Assembly (NCBI GenBank): GCA_022563115.1
Contig: JADFNY010000239.1
Span: forward strand, 1 to 6,087
DNA from: Acidobacteriota bacterium
GTDB lineage: Bacteria; Acidobacteriota; UBA890
DNA length: 6,087 nt
Reading direction: 5' to 3'
Of the stretch, positions 1 to 6,087 are shown one piece after another. Within the stretch, counting starts at the first letter, position 1. Each line of letters starts with the position of its first letter. A model generated the notes under the pieces. The model saw only the letters and a list, made by a program, of their open reading frames with translations, was not told the DNA's origin and searched no databases. The position numbers and the translations under genes were made by a program.

Positions 1-1
1 A

Positions 2-1750
<1,749 letters not shown>

Positions 1751-1769
1751 CCCAACAACGGCGACCGCC

Positions 1770-1783
1770 GGCGGGGCGCCGCC
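1770..1783 (+). repeat. Short GC-only hairpin in the dnaK / J-protein gap
   Basis: GGCGG and CCGCC form a perfect 5-bp stem around a 4-nt loop, 20 bp after the dnaK stop and 31 bp before the J-protein start. There is no T-run, so it does not look like an intrinsic terminator. Such a structure could protect the dnaK mRNA end or lower downstream expression, but in DNA this GC-rich a 5-bp stem can easily occur by chance. I see no strong Shine-Dalgarno sequence in the gap; the best candidate is the weak GGGCGGA around 1800-1806. Confidence 0.2.
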
Positions 1784-1814
1784 CTGGCCGGTCGGTCGCG
1801 GGCGGATCGCTTCC

Positions 1815-2903
1815 ATGCTGTCCAGGGATCATTACGCGGTGCTCGGGGTCGCACCCGACGCCGACAATGAAACTATCAACGCCGCATTCCGCCGTCTGAG
1901 CCGCCGCTATCACCCCGATCTGAACCCGGGCGACGCTCAGGCGCAGGCCGCGTTCGAGCGTCTCAAGCTGGCCCACAGCGTCCTCACGGATTCGCTCGAT
2001 CGAGCCCGCTACGACCGTGAAGGGCGCCCCCCGGCCGACGAGATCGAGGTACTGAGCAGTACCCAAGAGGGAGCCGAACGCGACGCCGGATCCTACCCGG
2101 AGCTGTTTCGGCAGCTCTGCGACCACGCCCGGCGTGCCCGGCCGCAGCGCGGCAACGACATCCACACAGCGGTCGTCTGCCGGCTCGTGGACGCCGAACG
2201 GGGCCGCAGGACAACCGTCGAAGTTCGCCGCTTGCGGCGCTGCTCCGGGTGCAGAGGAACCGGCCGCTTGCACGCCGGGCGCGCTGCCCCGTGCGCCACC
2301 TGCAAGGGCTCCGGCAAGGAAATCTTCGGGTGCGGCGCGCTCGCGGTGGCCGTCGCCTGTGCCGATTGCGGCGGTGAGGGCCTCAACCCCGGCGCCACCT
2401 GCGCAGCCTGCCACGGCTCCGGCCTCACCGGTCACGAGGAAACGCTCGCCGTACAGATACCCGCGGGGGTGCACAACGGCCAGGAGATCCGCATCAGCGG
2501 AGGCGGCCACCAGGGCCCGCGTGGCGGCCCGCCCGGGGATCTGGTCACCACCGTGAGCGTGCAAACCGATCCGCGCTTCGAACGCAGCGGCCCGCACCTG
2601 ATCACCTCGGTACCGGTTACGGTGAGCGAGGCCGTACTCGGGGCGCGCATCAAGGTGCCGGCCCTCGACGGCGCGACGGCCATCGTCCGCGTTCCCCCGG
2701 GAACGCGCGGCGGGGCCCGGCTGTGCGTCCGTGGACGCGGCCTCGAGATGGCCAACGGTCGGCGTGGCGACCTGATTGCAGTCGTCGATCTATGGCTTCC
2801 GGACGTCGTCGACGAAGACGTGCGAGGTCTCATTCGGGAGTTCGGAGAGCGCACGGGAGGCCCAGTCCGCGGCCGAAATGAACGTGCTACGGTGCAACGA
2901 TGA
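1815..2903 (+). CDS. DnaJ-like Hsp40 co-chaperone with zinc fingers but no Gly/Phe region
   Basis: A 362-residue J-domain protein, expected to stimulate the ATPase of the DnaK encoded just upstream and to bring it clients. In order: a J-domain (residues ~4-69) with the HPD triad at 33-35; a polar linker (70-115) where a Gly/Phe-rich stretch is expected; four intact CXXCXGXG zinc-binding repeats at 143-150, 160-167, 182-189 and 196-203; and the two-part substrate-binding C-terminal domain, with IPAGVHNGQEIRISGGG near 215-231, a second beta-barrel and RGRGLEMANGRRGDL near 306-320. The total is slightly shorter than canonical DnaJ (about 370-380). The linker has four Gly and one Phe, which sets it apart from the canonical DnaJ encoded on the other strand. 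I chose the ATG at 1815 because it lies 64 bp after dnaK and places the J-domain at the N-terminus; the frame stays open further upstream only by overlapping dnaK. The stop overlaps the next gene as ATGA. I leave the symbol blank because a separate canonical dnaJ is present. Confidence 0.95.
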   Translation: MLSRDHYAVLGVAPDADNETINAAFRRLSRRYHPDLNPGDAQAQAAFERLKLAHSVLTDSLDRARYDREGRPPADEIEVLSSTQEGAERDAGSYPELFRQLCDHARRARPQRGNDIHTAVVCRLVDAERGRRTTVEVRRLRRCSGCRGTGRLHAGRAAPCATCKGSGKEIFGCGALAVAVACADCGGEGLNPGATCAACHGSGLTGHEETLAVQIPAGVHNGQEIRISGGGHQGPRGGPPGDLVTTVSVQTDPRFERSGPHLITSVPVTVSEAVLGARIKVPALDGATAIVRVPPGTRGGARLCVRGRGLEMANGRRGDLIAVVDLWLPDVVDEDVRGLIREFGERTGGPVRGRNERATVQR

Positions 2904-3361
2904 GCGTCGACAAGAAGGCGCGCCGCGGAAAGTACATGATCAGCGCCGTGGCGGAGCTCTATGACATCCATCCGCAGACGCTGCGCATGTACGAGCGCCA
3001 GGGGTTGCTCCAACCGACCCGATCCGAGGGCAACACCCGGCTCTACTCCACCACAGACCTCGAGCGCCTCGAGCTCATCCTGACGCTCACCCGTGAGCTC
3101 GGAGTCAACCTCGCCGGCGTCGAGGTAATCCTCAACATGCGCCAGAATATGTCGCGCCTGCAGCAGGAGGTCGGCTCGCTGATGTCGTACATACGGGACG
3201 AGCTCCTGAAACACGAGAGCGAGCTGAAGGGCCGCTTCGAACAAGCGCTGGTGCGCATCGAGCACGGGCCTCTGATGGTGCTGGAACGGACCACGCGGAT
3301 CACCGTGCGCTCGTCGAGCGAGCGACCCACCCGCGACCCCGAAGAGACGGGCACATTGTGA
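2900..3361 (+). CDS. hspR: MerR-family heat-shock repressor, HspR type
   Basis: A 153-residue DNA-binding regulator. The winged helix-turn-helix occupies residues ~12-52 (ISAVAELYDIHPQTLRMYER, then the wing ending in NTRLYS). It is followed by the second-helix segment ELGVNLAGVEVIL (66-78) that is characteristic of HspR, and a probable coiled coil (~80-118) for dimerisation. There is no cysteine, so the metal-sensing class of MerR proteins is unlikely. HspR represses dnaK operons by binding HAIR inverted repeats, with DnaK as co-repressor; I infer that role here from the family and from the position after dnaK and a J-protein. The start is well fixed: an in-frame stop lies at 2879-2881, and the ATG at 2900 is the first start codon after it, overlapping the upstream stop by 4 bp. 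No obvious ribosome site precedes it, consistent with translational coupling. The C-terminal ~25 residues are polar and probably disordered. I found no HAIR-like operator in the window; the expected site would lie upstream of dnaK. Confidence 0.92.
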   Translation: MSVDKKARRGKYMISAVAELYDIHPQTLRMYERQGLLQPTRSEGNTRLYSTTDLERLELILTLTRELGVNLAGVEVILNMRQNMSRLQQEVGSLMSYIRDELLKHESELKGRFEQALVRIEHGPLMVLERTTRITVRSSSERPTRDPEETGTL

Positions 3362-4158
3362 CCACACCTCCCGAAACATCAGTGGAGCAGGCCGCCGGCT
3401 GCCCCGAGTGCGACGGGACCGGCTGGACCACGGTCAGCGACGATCCCGGCTCCGCGGTGCGCCGTTGCTCGTGCTACGCGCACCAGGACGCCGAGCGACG
3501 CCTCGACACCACCCTCATCCCGCCACGCTATCGCGACGCCAAGCTCAGGAACTTCGATCTCTACCCCGGCATCGACGGCTCGCTCGGGGAGGCCAAGCTC
3601 ATCGCCGAGAAGTTCGTCGCGGCATTCCCCGATGTCGAAGCCGGTCTGCTGTTCGAGGGGTCCTCCGGTGTCGGCAAGACCCACTTGGCGGTGGCTGTCC
3701 TTCGGGAGCTCGTCACCAGCCACGGGGTTACAGGCCGCTTCGTCGACTATCGCGACCTCTTGAGATCGATCCAGGATTCGTACAATCCGGTATCCGAGAG
3801 CTCGGAACTGGAGATCCTACGACCGGTCCTGGACGCCGACGTCCTGCTTCTCGATGAGCTCGGGACGCGGCGACCCACCGACTGGGTTCGTGACACCGTC
3901 ACGCAGATTCTCAACGATCGCTACAAGCGCGAGCGGGTCACCCTGATCACGACCAACTACGGGGACGACGACGCCGACGCGTCGGTACCGACGCTCGCCG
4001 AGCGAATCGGCCCGTATGCTCGTAGCCGCCTCTACGAGATGTGCCGCAAGGTAACGATGCGGGGGCAGGATTTTCGCGAGATTACCGGCAGCGGCAACGT
4101 GCGCGGCGCCACCAAACGGCCGACCGCCTCTCGCGGCGCGAATCGGGCACTCTGCTAG
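3358..4158 (+). CDS. DnaC/IstB-type AAA+ ATPase with N-terminal cysteine cluster
   Basis: A 266-residue ATPase of the DnaC/DnaI/IstB family, whose characterised members load replicative helicase or assist transposases. The N-terminus has a probable zinc ribbon: C15 and C18 in CPECDGTGW, then C37 and C39 in CSCY. The AAA+ core shows Walker A GSSGVGKT (101-108), Walker B DVLLLDE (161-167), a sensor-1 Asn in LITTNY (N200) and a basic SRLYEMCR segment (223-230) where the arginine finger or box VII is expected. All ATPase motifs look functional. The gene starts with GTG overlapping the hspR stop as GTGA, so it is the last gene of the dnaK-side operon and probably coupled to hspR. No transposase is nearby, so a stray IstB is unlikely. 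The last ~20 residues are basic and Ser/Thr-rich. The physiological role is unknown: it could be the host helicase loader, or an ATPase tied to the stress response. The family assignment is firm; the function is not. Confidence 0.9.
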   Translation: MTTPPETSVEQAAGCPECDGTGWTTVSDDPGSAVRRCSCYAHQDAERRLDTTLIPPRYRDAKLRNFDLYPGIDGSLGEAKLIAEKFVAAFPDVEAGLLFEGSSGVGKTHLAVAVLRELVTSHGVTGRFVDYRDLLRSIQDSYNPVSESSELEILRPVLDADVLLLDELGTRRPTDWVRDTVTQILNDRYKRERVTLITTNYGDDDADASVPTLAERIGPYARSRLYEMCRKVTMRGQDFREITGSGNVRGATKRPTASRGANRALC

Positions 4159-4228
4159 CCCATGTTCCCCCCGAAGCATTCCGTCGCGGCGGCGCATGAG
4201 GACAAGCCGCGCGCCGATTCGGGGCGGA

Positions 4229-4248
4229 GACGTACTTGACAGTACGTC
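4229..4248. repeat. Perfect 8-bp inverted repeat between convergent genes, possible terminator or operator
   Basis: GACGTACT at 4229-4236 and AGTACGTC at 4241-4248 are exact reverse complements separated by TGAC. It lies in the 167-bp gap (4159-4325) between the ends of the ATPase gene and rsmE, where transcription from both sides converges, so a bidirectional hairpin terminator is the simplest idea. No T-run follows on either strand, so it would not be a classic intrinsic terminator. The arms are less GC-rich than their surroundings. The left arm and spacer also contain TTGACA (4236-4241), but I see no matching -10 box. A protein-binding palindrome is the alternative. I see no open frame or RNA gene in the rest of the gap. 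Confidence 0.45.
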
Positions 4249-4325
4249 GAGCACGCAAAGCAAGCGCAACGCAGTGCTGGCGCGCCATCGCGCTCGTGTA
4301 GCAGCCACCCGTTGAGAAATCCGGG

Positions 4326-5066
4326 TTAGCGTAGATCGCCCCACAACGACTGGAACAGCGCCACTGCGACCACGCCTGCGGTGTCGGCGCGCAACACGCG
4401 CGGGCCGAGACCGAACGATTGCGCCCCGGCGGCGAGCGCGGCGCTGACCTCCGGCTCCGTCCATCCTCCCTCGGGGCCAACCAACACGCTGACGGCGCCT
4501 GGTACCGGAGCCCGAGCCACCGAGCCCGCACCGGGGTCGGCAATGAACATCGGACGAGGCAAGCGATCCCATTCCAGTTCGCCGAAACTGCACGGCACCT
4601 CGACCTCAGGCACCCGCGCCCGGTGGCTCTGCTCCGCCGCGGCCTCCGCGATGCGACCCCAGCGCTCGGCGCGGCGCTGCATGGCGGCGGCCTTCGCCTT
4701 CGCCTGCTGGCTGCGCTCCGCAACCACCGGTACGATGCGGTCGACGCCGAGCTCGGTAACCTGGCGAACGATGGAGTCCATTCGCACGGTGCGCGCCGGG
4801 AGCGCCTGCACGAGCCAACATTCGAGATCTGACTCCGATTCGTTGGTGACCCGCGTACGCACCGCCGCCGACGCGCCGCTGCGGTCAAACACCCTGATCT
4901 CGGCCTCGACCTCCGCCCCACGGCCGTCGAACAGATAGACGACGTCACCGACCCCGGCGCGCAGGACTTCGAGATGACGACGGACGGCGCCGAGGTCAAT
5001 CCGGCCGGCGGCGTCAGGTTCGACGGAATCGACGCGGAATCGACGGCGGGTCGCGTTTTCGCTCAA
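4326..5066 (-). CDS. rsmE: 16S rRNA (uracil-1498-N3)-methyltransferase RsmE
   Basis: A SPOUT-class methyltransferase that uses S-adenosylmethionine to make m3U1498 in the 30S decoding region. With the chosen start it has 246 residues, the usual family size. It shows an N-terminal PUA-like RNA-binding domain (~9-65, including VVYLFDGRGAEVEAEI); the conserved TELGVDRIVPVVAERS segment; EQSHRARVPEV (145-155); and the trefoil-knot cofactor motifs LVGPEGGWTEPEV (195-207) and LGPRVLRADTA (220-230). The start is uncertain. TTG at 5066 overlaps the upstream dnaJ stop as TTGA and puts the RRRF segment near residue 8, where family members begin. TTG at 5096, with a possible GAGG ribosome site 7 bases upstream, would add 10 residues and overlap dnaJ by 34 bp; GTG at 5093 is similar. 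I prefer 5066 because the extra residues do not resemble the family and because the other coupled genes here overlap in the same way. It is probably co-transcribed with dnaJ. Confidence 0.95.
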   Translation of the reverse strand: MSENATRRRFRVDSVEPDAAGRIDLGAVRRHLEVLRAGVGDVVYLFDGRGAEVEAEIRVFDRSGASAAVRTRVTNESESDLECWLVQALPARTVRMDSIVRQVTELGVDRIVPVVAERSQQAKAKAAAMQRRAERWGRIAEAAAEQSHRARVPEVEVPCSFGELEWDRLPRPMFIADPGAGSVARAPVPGAVSVLVGPEGGWTEPEVSAALAAGAQSFGLGPRVLRADTAGVVAVALFQSLWGDLR

Positions 5067-6087
5067 CCGACGAGGTTGCGGAGACGATCCCACCAACTTT
5101 CGGCCTCGCCCACGAGTGGCGGCTCCTCCGTAACCTCACGGAGCTGCTCCAGGAGAGCCCGTTGCTCGGAGCTGAGGCACGAAGGCGTAACCACTTGCAC
5201 CGCCACCCGAAGGCTGCCGCGCCGGCCGCCATTGACCGACGGCATTCCTCGGCCCCGGATTTCGAACACCTCGCCGGCTTGGACGCCGGCTGGAATCTCG
5301 AGCGTCGTGGGTTCCTCGTCGAGGGTAGGAACGTCGACCGCACCGCCAAGCGCCGCCTGGGGAAATGAAACCGCCACCCGGGTAAAGAGGTCCTTGCCGC
5401 GGCGCGCGAACACGGGATGTTCGCGCACGCCGATCAGCACCTCGAGATCACCGGCCGCCGCGCCCCGTAGCCCCACCGAACCCTCACCGCGCAGCAAAAG
5501 CCTCGAACCAGTATCGACGCCCGGCGGAACACGAACCGTGAGCTTGCTGTTCGCGGGCACGCGTCCTTCGCCGCCGCAGCTCAGGCACGGATCAGCGACG
5601 GTGCGCCCGCTGCCGCCGCAGGCGCCGCACGTGCGGGCGATGGCGAGAAAACCGTGCCGCTGTTGCACCGCGCCGGTGCCCCGACAACGCTCGCACACAG
5701 CCGGCGCCCCACCGCTGTGCGAGCCGCTCGCATCACAGGTTTCGCAGGCAACGTGACGACGGACCGTGATCGGCTTCCCCACCCCGGCAATCGCCTCGCC
5801 GAGGTCGATGTGGAGCTCGACCCGCAGGTCGGCGCCACGCCCGGTGCGCGCCCGCTGCGACCGCCCCATCCCTCCGAAGGCGCCACCGAAGCCGAACAGG
5901 TCGCCGAGAATATCGGAAAAATCGGCGAAAACGTCGGCGTTGAACGGCTGGCCGCTGCGCAGTCCCGCCGCACCAAAACGATCGTAGTCCGAGCGCTTCT
6001 GGTCGTCGCCGAGAACCGAATACGCCTCGGCCGCCTCTTTGAAGCGCTCCTCGGACTCGGCGTCGCCGGGATTTCGGTCGGGGTGGT
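5063..6087 (-). CDS. dnaJ: Chaperone protein DnaJ (type I Hsp40), N-terminus cut by window edge
   Basis: The canonical DnaJ co-chaperone that stimulates DnaK ATP hydrolysis and binds unfolded protein. The minus-strand frame is open to the right edge, and its first complete codon encodes the His of the HPD triad (HPDRNPGD); about 33 N-terminal codons are missing and 340 residues are visible. The ATG at 5869 is internal. In order: the remainder of the J-domain (EAYSVLGDDQKRSDYDRFG); a short Gly/Phe region with DFSDILGDLFGFGGAFGG at visible residues 55-72; four zinc repeats CETCDASG, CERCRGTG, CGACGGSG and CLSCGGEG (visible 114-121, 131-138, 153-160, 167-174); and the C-terminal substrate domains with VPPGVDTGSRLLLRGEG and IPAGVQAGEVFEIRGRGMP. 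All eight zinc-binding cysteines are present. The first repeat has Ala instead of the usual first Gly, which should not stop metal binding. The stop overlaps the preferred rsmE start by 4 bp. Estimated full length is ~373 residues, normal for DnaJ. Confidence 0.97.
   Translation of the reverse strand, partial: HPDRNPGDAESEERFKEAAEAYSVLGDDQKRSDYDRFGAAGLRSGQPFNADVFADFSDILGDLFGFGGAFGGMGRSQRARTGRGADLRVELHIDLGEAIAGVGKPITVRRHVACETCDASGSHSGGAPAVCERCRGTGAVQQRHGFLAIARTCGACGGSGRTVADPCLSCGGEGRVPANSKLTVRVPPGVDTGSRLLLRGEGSVGLRGAAAGDLEVLIGVREHPVFARRGKDLFTRVAVSFPQAALGGAVDVPTLDEEPTTLEIPAGVQAGEVFEIRGRGMPSVNGGRRGSLRVAVQVVTPSCLSSEQRALLEQLREVTEEPPLVGEAESWWDRLRNLVG

Noticed and set aside
2432..3379. Minus-strand open frame opposite the J-protein end and hspR
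   Set aside because: No family features; covers two genes with clear domains.
4236..4264. Possible sigma-70 promoter from TTGACA
   Set aside because: No TATAAT-like -10 at the right spacing and no plus-strand gene downstream.
4307..4326. ACCCG / CGGGT stem just after the rsmE stop as a terminator
   Set aside because: Only a 5-bp stem with a 10-nt loop and no T-run; too weak to support.
4082..4999. Other minus- and plus-strand frames over rsmE
   Set aside because: Arg/Ser-rich shadow translations with no motifs; rsmE has the full set of conserved motifs.
4974..5756. Plus-strand open frame opposite dnaJ
   Set aside because: Ser/Pro/Arg-rich antisense frame; dnaJ on the minus strand has the J-domain, zinc repeats and C-terminal domain.

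Overview
The window is a high-GC bacterial chromosomal segment holding heat-shock chaperone genes in two transcription units that converge. Every coding region reads cleanly. I see no mobile element, CRISPR array, tRNA or rRNA. HspR-type repression, high GC and a dnaK / J-protein / hspR order suggest a high-GC lineage that uses HspR, such as an actinobacterium or a deltaproteobacterium-like phylum (Myxococcota, Binatota and similar). The sequence alone does not settle which.

Plus strand, left to right: the 3' nine-tenths of dnaK (Hsp70; its start lies left of the window); a 64-bp gap; a zinc-finger J-domain protein that lacks the usual Gly/Phe-rich region; a MerR-family repressor of the HspR type; and an AAA+ ATPase of the DnaC/IstB helicase-loader type with an N-terminal cysteine cluster. 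The J-protein and hspR overlap by ATGA, and hspR and the ATPase overlap by GTGA. These three genes are therefore almost certainly co-transcribed and translationally coupled, probably from the promoter that drives dnaK, which is outside the window.

Minus strand, right to left: a canonical dnaJ (Hsp40 type I, with a Gly/Phe region; its first ~33 codons lie beyond the right edge) followed by rsmE (16S rRNA m3U1498 methyltransferase). The best rsmE start is a TTG overlapping the dnaJ stop as TTGA.

The convergent gap (4159-4325) carries no gene. It contains one perfect 8-bp inverted repeat with a 4-nt spacer. How the genes fit together: DnaK is the ATP-driven chaperone, the two J-proteins can deliver substrate and trigger ATP hydrolysis, and HspR would shut the operon off when DnaK is in excess. 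RsmE is a ribosome-maturation enzyme often found beside dnaJ. The least expected parts are the Gly/Phe-less J-protein placed next to dnaK and the helicase-loader-like ATPase coupled to hspR.
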